Shown here one piece after another: positions 48,743 to 58,629 of a stretch of DNA of 64,000 bases (within the stretch, counting starts at the first letter, position 1; each line of letters begins with the position of its first letter). A program made the translations under genes and the position numbers. Below the pieces are notes generated by a model. That model was not told the origin of the DNA. It saw nothing but the letters and a program-made list of their open reading frames with translations, and did not search any database. The stretch is from Plasmopara viticola (lineage: Eukaryota; Oomycota; Peronosporomycetes; Peronosporales; Peronosporaceae). The DNA is taken from positions 1-64,000 of the forward strand of contig MBPM02000143.1 of assembly GCA_001695595.3 (NCBI GenBank), written 5' to 3'.

Positions 48743-48889
48743 TGTTGAAAAGAAAGTAAAAACCGAAGTGAATATATTTATCTAGACCAATGGACGGCTA
48801 CCATTATGTAACTACTTACTGTGACGTACTCGTAAATTCTGTGACGCCATCCGCCTGTTCAACATGCACTCAGCGGTGTTATTTCAACG
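48743..48889 (-). repeat. copia 5' LTR (147 bp)
   Basis: TGTTGA..TCAACG; the last base is changed from A. This is the 5' LTR of the minus-strand element. GTATG (48,890-48,894) follows as the right target duplication. Confidence 0.86.
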
Positions 48890-48894
48890 GTATG

Positions 48895-51465
48895 CCTGTC
48901 GTGACCCTTGAGCTATTACTCTTCTATGGTGCCTCTATGGAACTTCAACCATTCTACATACAAGCTCGGAATTTTGTAACGGCCTGTACGAAATGAAATT
49001 TTTTGTGTAGTTGGAAATGAAATTTAACAAGTAAAATAGTAGAACATTTGATTTCAATATAAAAATAATATAAAGCGAAAGAAGCTGAACATGCTTTTAC
49101 AAATCAACACATTATAAAGCATTCACCGCACCCCGTCTTACATTCGTACGCTACACTGGGTACTCCACCTTATCTTCACGAAATTCAGATTTTCAAATCT
49201 TTGTCGCAACTCAAGCATCAGTAATATCAGCAAAAGCGAGGTTTTATCGGTCGTCGAGGCGGCCGATAACTTAAAAGCTCATCAATGCGCTTCCTATTAG
49301 AGTTATAAGTTCATAAGAACTTGTGCAACAAAAGTGTTGATAGTAACAGGCCGTGAAAAAAAAAACCATATAGAACATTGACTATTGGACCCCTACTGGT
49401 GTACTTAGCAGTGAGTACAACGACGTAATATCCGGTTAATAAAGCCGTTTTGATTGCGCTGTCACTTTGTACTTAGCGGGCGAATACGTGGTGGTTGCTC
49501 ACTGTTGCGCTTTACCACTTAAAGGCGAAGTTATTTCTACTTTTCAAGGCGTAGGCAAACAGTAAGCTCGCATTACTTGTCACGGCATTGTCGTAGGCCC
49601 CGTCAGAGCTGAGCTGCTTTTAGATGGTCTAGCTAATCTCCAGTCGATGCCCAAGGCGTAGGTGCAATCTCAACTATTATGTGCAAAAAATTATTGGGTG
49701 TAGAATCAACATTTTGGTGGTCGAAATGGTAAAATTGGTTGACATCTCCAAATTGTAGTCTTTATTATTTTTAAGCTGAGGATAACGTAGCAATATGCTT
49801 CGAGTAAAATGAGTTAAGGTCTCTAATTTTCCTCTACACTATGAATCAATACCAGTTGCAGATTATATCTGCCTGACTTTTGTTGATTTCAGTCTCGATA
49901 CAAAGACTTTATGTTATACTCACATGAGCTGCACGTTATGTAAATTACTAGATGAAAGCCGAGGAGCACATCAGCGGTAACTTAAGGCTTGCCAAACTGC
50001 TATAGCAACACCACATGGTACAAAGCTGCACAAAGTGCAAATGACATGGCAAGCACATTCTCAAGATATTTCGTTGCGATCTCTAGTCGGCACTTATTGC
50101 CTGCTTAAACATACAGGCTTGACCGATATACAGCTCACTTTTTAATATCCATTTCTCACCCCTTTTTGTAAAAAACACTGTGCACTGTGCGTACTAGATG
50201 AAAAGCATAATTAAAAATGAGCTCTAAATAATATTATTATAAAACATTGTGTCGGTCAAACTATAAACTGACTTTTTTTACGGTTGAGAGAAATTTAGAC
50301 TCTCCAAATCCTCTTCCTTTGGCTCGAGAGTCCGCTAGTCCTGCAGACGTCATGCTTCATGCATGTATTCATTTAGTCGTCATCTCCACGTATCCAGTGC
50401 AGTCTAGCGTCGCAACGTATCAGATGACTCGATAGCGGCGGTGGCTCAGCAGCTTATAGAAAAAATGATTTTTTTCGACAAAATAAAGATGCCTTCGTGC
50501 TTCAGTCGCTTAACATTCCATCATGATATTGTGATTAGTGTTAGTATTGGTATCGCTTGCATTTCAGGACTGCATTACGCTTGTACGGTAGCCTTGTTCA
50601 CGTAATGGACTCTTCTTGCCACGCCATTAGCCAATGACTTGTGCTTTTCTTGGGAAAGAAAGTTGTTCGCTTGGCAGTATTAAGTGCTAGTCGCACTTGT
50701 GTTTAAACAAATAGACATGACGCTACAGTGTACGCAATTAGAAATTAGAGAAGTGTCACGGCGTTTGCTGGTACCGTCGTCGATCCTTAGAGTCAAACAA
50801 TCTAGAAGCCACGAAAAAAAACAAGAAGTGACGATACGAGCCATTCCCATCAAAGTCAAGTCACGTGGTGTGCTCAGCTCAAAGCGGGAGTCCTGACACG
50901 GAAACCGTTGCCCACGCCGTGCGACACGAGTCTACATGCTGTTTTTAGTTTGAATTTCATGACATTTGGACACCGTATAGGTGTCTTAGGATTTAAACAT
51001 ATCGGTAAATTCTAGGCGTCACAGCTCATCAAATCGGAGGAAAACCCTGTCGATGATTTTCGGTAACAATCACAGGGCTTTACCCAGCGCGATGTCTCGC
51101 ACTTTGAGATTATGGAGTTTTCTTTTACTAAGCGAACACTCACTCTTTCGAAGCTAACATTTTTTTTCCTTCACTGTATTTTTACTATGCGAATTGGCAT
51201 ACCAAAAGACGTCATTCTTTCAACTGCCCTTCGTTATTTTGCCGCCTTTTCGTCGATGCGGCAGTTGCGCAAAAGAAGTACATAACAGGAGATTTTGAAA
51301 GGAACTTTTTTTGAACAACTCCCGCATTGACTGTAGCGTCAGCTCGAGTGGCGACTACACCAGTAACAACCTTAAGGTTTTCCTTCGGTGCTTTTAGTGC
51401 GGACAAATCAGAGAATTTTGGATACCCGACACGTTTGGAGATTGTAGCACTTTGCATCATCTCGT
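48895..51465. other. gene-poor region
   Basis: About 2.6 kb with no supported gene. ORFs at 50,684-50,896 (+) and 51,212-51,460 (-) have no recognised domain. Composition is AT-rich and similar to other eroded regions of the window. Confidence 0.45.
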
Positions 51466-51473
51466 TTAAAATA
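51466..51473. repeat. 8-bp target site duplication, left
   Basis: TTAAAATA matches 52,247-52,254 immediately outside the terminal inverted repeats of the Mutator-like element. Confidence 0.8.
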
Positions 51474-52246
51474 GGGAAACTTTAATTTTCACTCACCCTT
51501 TCTTTAATTTTCACTCACCCGTTGATCAATTGGTCAGATTTAGCAATTTTGTAGTACGCCACACTTAGTTTAGACTCATTACTAAACTCGTTTTCAACTC
51601 TCACTTTCTACTCCCACATCCTTCTACGCACCCATATCCTACTAAGCACCCACAATGAACAGCCATGCTGCCCCTCCTGCACTTTCTTACCAATCCTTAG
51701 AGGAGGCGAAAGATGCCGTTTTTTACCATTATTTATCAGAAGGATATGCTCTTGTAGTGATACACACCAGAACGGTCGGGAAAAAGAGATGACGCCGTTA
51801 ACGCCCTTATCCTGAACTGCTCCAAAGGACGACGTACGAGAAAGGAGCAAAATCCAGATAGAGAAAGGGTGCGCGTGGGAATGATCAAGGCAACTGGTTG
51901 TTTATTTGCCGCAAGCGTACGGCTAGAGGGCGGACTTTGGCAAGTGGAAGTGGACAACGGAGAGCACAATCATGAACCATTTGTGCACGTGGAGAATGCG
52001 GAAAATGCTTCACCGCGACGAAGATGTCGCAATTGCAATCAAGTAAGGCACAACTCAAGAACTTGCGCAAATCAAGGTCGCGCTCCCGCAGCCTGATAAA
52101 GTTGAACCTTAATATAAAAAACGTCGAAATACATGCGTTTAAAGTGTTTAGATAAGTGTGGCGCACTACAGAAATGCTAAATCTGACCAATCTATCAACG
52201 GGTGAGTGAAAATTAAAGAAAGGGTGAGTGAAAATTAAAGTTCCCC
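51474..52246. mobile_element. 773-bp Mutator-like TIR element
   Basis: Ends are terminal inverted repeats of about 100 bp: left starts GGGAAACTTTAATTTTCACT, right end reversed starts GGGGAACTTTAATTTTCACT. They remain alignable through GGTCAGATTTAGCA and CGCCACACTTA. Inside each TIR the word CTTTAATTTTCACTCACCC occurs twice in tandem. Flanked by an 8-bp duplication TTAAAATA. The only ORF is a small DNA-binding protein with no transposase core, so the element is non-autonomous. An 8-bp duplication would also fit hAT, but the encoded domain and long TIRs favour Mutator-like. Confidence 0.86.
51655..52096 (+). CDS. small FAR1/WRKY-GCM1-like zinc DNA-binding protein of a MULE, one frame break
   Basis: About 146 residues if the A-run at 51,781-51,785 is one base too long; otherwise a TGA stops it after GKKR. 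From ATG 51,655 it starts MNSHAAPPALSYQSLEEAKD, then gives TGCLFAASVRLEGGLWQVEV and NGEHNHEPF (the zinc-ligand HNH ending of FAR1/WRKY-GCM1 domains), then a C-terminal zinc knuckle CRNCNQVRHNSRTC. In full MULE transposases this domain precedes the DDE catalytic core and binds the TIRs; here the core is missing and the protein simply ends. It may compete for TIR binding or be a relic. Confidence 0.72.
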
Positions 52247-52254
52247 TTAAAATA

Positions 52255-52501
52255 AATAAAAAAAAAGAGTATTTTTTGGTGTTACCATGGCTATTTTTCA
52301 ATTTTACGCAAATTTGAAGGTTTGCGCTCGTCTAGCTAATCGGAGCAAGCAAATAGCACACAGGATTCTTTGAAGGGGAATTTGAAGCAATTTTGTGGAT
52401 AAATATTCGTAATTTACAACCTAGCATAGCAAATATTATTCATTAGCTTAAAATACATGGGATAAAAACAATTTTGTAGCACTTGGTATATTACGTATAA
52501 C
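52255..52501. other. spacer between MULE and coiled-coil gene
   Basis: 247 bp, 3' flank of the minus-strand coiled-coil gene. No feature seen. Confidence 0.4.
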
Positions 52502-53091
52502 TTACAGTTCATCAAGCAGCGGTTTGGCATCTAACGCGGCCTTGAGCTTGCGCACGTCCAGCCCCTCAATCCGCGCCTGATCCAGTAACGCTGTCATGTC
52601 TGCTTGTATGCTAGCGGCGCGAGCTCTTTCCTGATCCGCCAATGCATGCGTGCGTTCCTCATCCAGACTTGATACAGCCAGCTGATGATCAATATTGTCA
52701 TTCAGTACTGAGAAATGTCCTAAAGCCCCAATGCCTTACCATTTCGACCAGCAATTGGCACTTAAACTTGTCCATGTTTGATTCCTCCGTCATGCGCGTG
52801 CACTTGTCTCGCAGCTGCATAACTTCAGATTCTAGTGCGATATTGTGCTCCTCTAACACTCTTACGCGCTCTTGTGTCTGCTGCAATGTACTGTCATCTA
52901 CAGCGATACATTACACCAAGAGTCCCCACTGTCTGCTTCTGCAGCCGGTATTCCATACCTAGTTTCCACTGCCCTGATGCACCAAGCGACAGCGTAGCAG
53001 CGCCAAGCGTCAGTCGTATTGGGATCTCGCGGTCATTGGCCTTCATCTCTGCCTCCGGCGGCGATGCTGCCACCGTAATTGGGCTTGCCAT
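52502..53091 (-). CDS. small coiled-coil protein, unrecognised, one frame break
   Basis: Read from ATG at 53,091: MASPITVAASPPEAEMKAND, then a beta-like segment (IPIRLTLGAATLSLGASGQW, LGMEYRLQKQTVGTLGV), then a long coiled coil (LQQTQERVRVLEEHNIALES). An intron at 52,739-52,682 (58 nt, GTAAGG donor, CAG acceptor, phase 0) leads to the last exon, which continues the helix (LAVSSLDEERTHALADQERA) and ends KLKAALDAKPLLDEL. A frame change is needed near 52,907 (CGCTGTAGATGAC); a one-base surplus or two-base loss would fix it. Total about 175 residues. The layout, a short beta-rich head then a helix, recalls the XRCC4/PAXX/SAS-6 fold class, but this is only a shape argument. Codon use and the intact 3' exon suggest a live gene in an otherwise dead region. 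Confidence 0.62.
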
Positions 53092-53334
53092 CCTGTTTTT
53101 ACAACAAAATTGCCTGACCACATGATATCCTTTCAAACGGCATTACGATCCAAAGTATTCTCTACTCTAGACTACCGCCACAATAGCGACCCTGCATACA
53201 GCATGCCGCGGCCCGGAGCCACTGATGTGGACATGACGAGCGCCGCAATCTTACCTACCGGCTATGCCAACACTAGCAATGTGTTCACGACCTCGTTTTC
53301 GGCCTTTCTTTCGCCATAGGAAAAGCTCAAGATG

Positions 53335-56300
53335 CTTGACGAGCGCACTCGTAGACTCGAAGTTTGTGAACGGATTGAGCTATTGAAAGTGGCTTTAATT
53401 TGTGCTGATTACGGCCAACTTGCATCGCCTCGCAGGACAATTTATGAGCGATTTAATCTATCCCAATCTATGAGTATCTCTATAATAAACAATCATTTTT
53501 TACCGCCAAGGCCCTTGATGAGGCAATTCCTGGTGGTCCTAACTTTGAGCCATTCTTCGAGATTTGGATGAAGGCAACAAAGATTGATACGAACCCAATG
53601 ACGTTGACAAAATTGTTTTTGTATTCAACTTCGCACTGAGTACAAGGTGGCGTTTTCATTTCTAATCATACGCCTGTGCTCTGTTACACCAAAGCAGAGG
53701 ATCCAGAGTTTCCAGCGTTTTTTGCGACAAGAAGCCAATGGTGAAACGAAAGTAGATGAGGAAGGCGATGAGTTTTGATTGCCGGTGGAGTTTGATCCGC
53801 CGTTAACGGACGATCCTTCGTACACTTCTGACAAAGCCAATGGTTTTGCTTTGCATGAGACCCCTCGACCATTTAATCTACGCTTAGGTTGTACGCGTCA
53901 TGCAATTGACGTATCACTGGGTAACGAATAGTTACAAAAGCACTGTTCGCAAGGCCAACCTGTGAGAGTGCACAGGCTGGCCTTGAAGAAAGTGTTCTTA
54001 AACCAATTTTTTTAAAACTATGAAAATGTTTGGCAATGAGCTCGCTGCATCATAATCCATCAAAGGCGCTGATCAAAAAGTTTTTGTTCAAGTCAATAAA
54101 ATAAAGTCGACCAATTTTTAAAGTACCGAGTCGAACTGGATGGAAGCAAGTCTGTCGTCAAGGATACAATTTGCTATAATTACTGATTCACCTTCGAAGC
54201 TTAATTATCTCCACTTGGATTACAATCTTAATCTCCAAAAAACGCTTACGACAAGAAAACCTAAGAAACCGCGATTCGGCAATGCTTTTCCCTTAAATCG
54301 AAAGTTTTCGCGTTTGACGAAGCACATTACGGACGCACACGTGCAATATCTTTCGGGCAATGTGGATGCCTTTCAGCTGGTAGACGGGCTGCAGTAAATT
54401 GTTGCCCACGTTGGTCAACTGACGGGTCTGTTTCGGTATTAGTACCGTCTTATGCGTCAGGTGCGCATGTGCAAAGACTTGAAACACTCAGTTCACTTTT
54501 GATGTAACACTGGACCGAAAAGAAAAGGACCTGGTTGTGATTTTTGGGTGCCTGGGTAGCGCGTATGGCTCTAGTTTTTGCGAGGAATGGTACTGCTGCT
54601 GGAGCGATGGCTCGGAAACTTGTTGACCCGTCAGCTGAATGGTCGTCCCTCGAAGGGCATAGCAAAGACTGTCACGAAGCAACGTGTGGAGAGTCACTTC
54701 GATCTCGAGCTGCGTGCAGCCGTGATGCACGATATTTTGAATAGGGTGCCGAAAGGGGTGAAGGAAAACAAGTTTTGGAAATTATGTCGCATCTCAGTGC
54801 TGTCAAACAAGCACGATTCGAAGCCTTTTATTCTAGCTCTTGAACGGCTCAAGAATAACTATTCTGTTAACAACCAAAAAAGATAAATCGAGCGCGAGAA
54901 GCTTGGATCGATTAAACATGCCCACGATACTCCTCACAAGGCTTTATCGCGTAATGCACAGCGCAGATTTAAGGAACTTCACATCAAAATCATGGACATG
55001 CACAGCCACTTAGTCGCAGTGTATCACATCGAACCGCTAGAAATTTTTTTTGATGCTTACCTTGATCAGTATTTGTGGTACGAAGCTGACAAACGCAACT
55101 TTTTCATGCTAAATCAAACCAAGCTTCCTCCGTTGTTTGTGCATGTATCGTACCACGGAGTAAATGACCTACACAAACGTTGGGATATAATGCATCACAC
55201 CAAGTCAATCAGATATTAGTGATTCCTTGATCTAATCAACCACTGGCATATTACAAGAAGACTCGACTGAATTAGAAGCATACCGATTTCGAATGTGAGT
55301 GAAGTGCAAAAACGCATTGATTTGAATGCCCAGCGCGAGTTTGAGTGCATCTGGCGTGAACACGAGCGCCCGAAAACGTACTACTCGGTGTTAACCAACC
55401 AGCTTAGCGAGCGAAGACTTGGCCGACCGATATCTCTCTTTGCTGCATTTTTTGTCTGTGTGTTGTAATGCTAGAGTCGAAGCTTGGAAAGGTTTACAAG
55501 AAAATTGACTTTAAGTTGCTAAATTGGCTCTTGCGGTTGATATTGAATCACAACATTGCCGATTACATGACCGCGAAGAATAGTATTGCAACTGCATGCA
55601 AGGACATGATACACACGAACTCCTAAGATCTCATTCGTGGATTGCAGTTCATGACATACTTCCGTAAATCGGTCGTTCAGACGCAGAAAGTGTTCGGATT
55701 TCTCGTGAAGCATGAAAATAAAATGCAGACACGTATAAAAGTTGCTAAATGTCGTCTCAATGCCCGCCTGTGGTCTTCTTTCTATTCGCTCAAGAGATTG
55801 GGTGGTTTGGGTATGCTATCGATAGGTCACGTTATCGATCCGTAGTCGGACCTTCGCTAGTCAAAGCAAACCGTTGGCGGAGGTGTAAAAAAAACGCGTT
55901 TTCGTTCCGAATGTCCCACAAATATGGTAAGCTGATTCATTTGTTTCGGTACTTACAGCTATGGGAATTTGAGTCTTTTGACTGGGCTCAGTACGCTTTA
56001 ACTTAAGAAGTCAATGCGCACACTCGTCGTTTGACGTTGGAGGATCTTAAAGATCGACACAATCTGGCTTATGACTAGGGCTGGCGTGTGTAAATGGGCT
56101 TCAAGTTTCGCCAAAATCTTTTCTGGTGGACCCACTAGCGGCATGACAGCAAGTTGTGAAACTCAAACAACTACCAGACGGATACTTTTTAAGCTCTAGA
56201 TGGTCTTGAAGCACGCTCTCCGTCCACGCACCTACTTTCCAACGTGAGAGTATTTCTTTAGGGAAAAAACGGTGGGTCTTTAAAGAAGTATGAAGTACAA

Positions 56301-56591
56301 GAGGCTGACAAATGTGCAGCGATACGGTCCGAAACAGATTCCTGACCGCCATCTCACTTTGTGGTGGTCGCCTACGATCAACCGCACGTATTTTTACGTT
56401 GATTTTCAGGTGCAGCTGGACTTGACTTATGCAAATTGGTTATAATTACAATGCTTAAGATTTCCCTGATTTAGAGATTTCGCGCACATTTGCAGCAGAA
56501 AATTCTCGAGTCTTGGGTGGTGCGTGCATTCTCGTTTTTGTCAATCATGCGACATCTAGCATCATTTCCCATTGTGTTATGTGTTGTTTAG
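53335..56591 (+). pseudogene. PRP8: PRP8 splicing-factor pseudogene, 5' part
   Basis: Collinear fragments of the spliceosome core protein PRP8, spread over all three frames with many stops and internal gaps. In order: ALVDSKFVNG (53,343), [19 protein letters not shown] (53,495), [16 protein letters not shown] (53,867), [12 protein letters not shown] (54,198), [13 protein letters not shown] (54,357), [18 protein letters not shown] (54,595), [19 protein letters not shown] (54,660), [15 protein letters not shown] (55,044), [10 protein letters not shown] (55,553), [12 protein letters not shown] (55,798), [10 protein letters not shown] (56,290) and [10 protein letters not shown] (56,355). Long stretches of the family are missing between fragments. 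The end runs into the first part of an intron, where a gypsy LTR begins. The functional gene must be elsewhere. Confidence 0.87.
56395..56591 (+). repeat. 197-bp direct duplication, left copy
   Basis: From TACGTTGATTTTCAGG to TGTTGTTTAG, matching 60,582-60,778 with only scattered substitutions and no indels. It is PRP8 coding sequence ([11 protein letters not shown]) plus the start of a PRP8 intron. It lies immediately left of the gypsy LTR at 56,592. Confidence 0.9.
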
Positions 56592-57230
56592 TGTAAGGAA
56601 CCACACCCACATGTTCTAGAACCATTCTAGAATGTCAGTGAGTGTAGGTAACAAACATTCTATGTGTTTTCGTAAACAAACTTAACCCAAATTTAAGGAG
56701 AGATGATACATATATTCATAATTGTTAATAAGAAAGGCGACGTACTAGGAGGAATGACTTACAAGAGGAAAACAGTAGGAAGAAATAGGATAGGTTACAT
56801 ATGAGTAGGAGATCAGTCTAAGAAATAATCTCACTTCTTAGTTCGCCACAAATCTACAACTAAACCTACAAGTCAACCTACAAGTCAACCTACAATCTAC
56901 AGTTCAACACCGCCTACCAACACCCAGATCCTCACAGGTGGTAGCACTTGTTGGTCGTGCTTCTCGTCGTCAAGTTCCTCGTTTGGGTATTACTGTCCCT
57001 TGGGTATTTGCTGTCCCTTTTCCGCCCCATCCATTTGGAAGCGCTGTGGAAATTGGTCGAGTGTGTGGTTTTCAATATTGGACCATTATTCTGAGAGCCT
57101 GCTCTTGCAGATAGAGTCACTCAGTTAGGTATTGAGGTTGGACCCGACTTGGCTGGTCGAAGCAGTCAATCCATTTCGGAAGGTTTAAGTCGTGTGCGCA
57201 CAAGCCGACCTCACTCATTAATTTGAGTCA
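56592..57230 (+). repeat. gypsy LTR, plus orientation
   Basis: Starts TGTAAGGAACCACACCCACA and probably ends TTTGAGTCA near 57,230. Reverse-complement partner at 57,972-58,617. Contains the tandem word CCTACAAGTCAA. This would be the 5' LTR of a plus-strand element whose gag follows. The end coordinate is tentative. Confidence 0.82.
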
Positions 57231-57609
57231 GTAGCTTTGGTGAAAGGAAGTTGGCCCAAATCAGTCGTGCACGTTCTATGGGCAAGAAGCGCCGTGCTGA
57301 ATCGAAAATTCCCTTTGATTGTGAACAAGCTTTCGTCTTCGACTCTGGTGGCAAAGCTTCAATAAAGGCGCAAGACCTCATCCATTCTGTAAAAAGTCTC
57401 GTCAAATCGCTTCGCTCCTTTCCAAGCGTCTTACTAAAGAAAAAGAAATTCTCCCCAATCAAGGCAAGTATCTCTTCGATCCTCTCTAAGAAGTCGACAC
57501 TTTACTCCAAGAAGTTGAACGGATTTTAGTCAAAGATCTACGCTACAATTTAGGAGATCTGGTTCAAACTAAAACTTAAGTTTTTTGCTTTTTCAATATT
57601 TCATTCATC

Positions 57610-57957
57610 ATGGCCGAACCATCTATGAATCAGATTATGCAACATCGTATGCAAGTGATGAATAAACAACAAAAAATTATCGAGAAATTAAGTCAAAAAC
57701 AATTGGAGAGTAAAGTTACAGTTGAGGGATTGAAGCTGCCAACTTATAGTGGGAGAAGTGACGAGTCTGCTCGCCTTTATTGGGCAAACTTATAGAATTA
57801 TTTTCTGGCGCAAGGAACGAAATGGAAAGAGAAATCTTTAGTGAAACAAATTATCGCAGTACTTGGAACAACTTTGCGTAGAGCAGCAGCTCAATGGTTT
57901 GTGCTTCATCAGCATGGATTTAACACGGTAGATGAATTTTTCGTTGCTTTGACCTGA
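57610..57957 (+). pseudogene. gypsy gag, truncated
   Basis: Starts MAEPSMNQIMQHRMQVMNKQ with a short coiled coil, then LKLPTYSGRSDESARLYWAN, typical of Retrotrans_gag N termini. A TAG interrupts at 57,793, then NYFLAQGTKWKEKSLVKQII and RRAAAQWFVLH follow before a TGA at 57,955. The rest of gag and the zinc knuckle are absent. Confidence 0.78.
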
Positions 57958-57971
57958 GCCTATGGAGCTTC

Positions 57972-58617
57972 TGACTCAAGTTAATGAGTGAGGAAGTGCG
58001 GGTCGGCTTGTGCGCACACGAATTAATCCTTCCGAGATGGATTAACTGATTCGACCAGCCAAGTCGGGTCCAACCTCAATGCCCAATTGAGTGACTCTAT
58101 CTGCAAAAGCAGGCTCTCGAATAATGGGCAGATATTGAAAACCACACACTCGACCAATTTCCACAGCGCTTCCAAACGGATGGGGCGGAAAAGGGACAGC
58201 AAATACCCAAGAGACAGTAATACCCAAACGAGGAACTTGACGACGAGGAGCACGACCAACAAGTGCAATCACTAGTGAGGATCTGGGTGTTGGTAGGCGG
58301 TGTTGGACTGTAGATTGTAGGTTGACTTGTAGGTTGACTTGTAGGTTTAGTTGTAGATTTGTGGCGAACTATGAAGTGAGATTATTTCTTAGACTGATCT
58401 CCTACTCATATGTAACCTATCCTATTTCTTCCTACTGTTTTCCTCTTGTAAGTCATTCCTCCTAGTACGTCGCCTTTGCTATTAACAAATATGAATGTAT
58501 GTATCATCTCTCCTTGAATATGGTTAAATTTGTTTACGAAAACATATAGAATGTTTGTTTCCTACACTCACTGACATTCTAGAATGGTTCTAGAGCATGT
58601 GAGGGTGGTTCCTTACA
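57972..58617 (-). repeat. gypsy LTR, minus orientation
   Basis: Reverse-complement copy of 56,592-57,230. Its start (TGTAAGGAACC, read from 58,617) is preceded by the polypurine tract AATCGGGGAGGA at 58,618-58,629, showing it is the 3' LTR of the minus-strand pol. Confidence 0.85.
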
Positions 58618-58629
58618 TCCTCCCCGATT

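Larger units (their letters stand above)
44649..48889 (-). mobile_element. Ty1/copia retrotransposon, complete but inactivated
   Basis: 4,241 bp between GTATG target duplications, with 147-bp LTRs. Minus-strand domain order is gag, zinc knuckle, protease, integrase, reverse transcriptase, RNase H, the Pseudoviridae order. All domains are interrupted by stops or frame changes. Key residues are lost too: the protease reads MDNGATFHMT in place of D-S/T-G, and the reverse transcriptase box reads LYVNDM in place of YVDD. It therefore cannot move by itself. Confidence 0.92.

Noticed and set aside
52894..52910. 17-nt GTAATG..TAG segment as an intron of the coiled-coil gene
   Set aside because: Far below a spliceable intron length; a small indel explains the frame change better.
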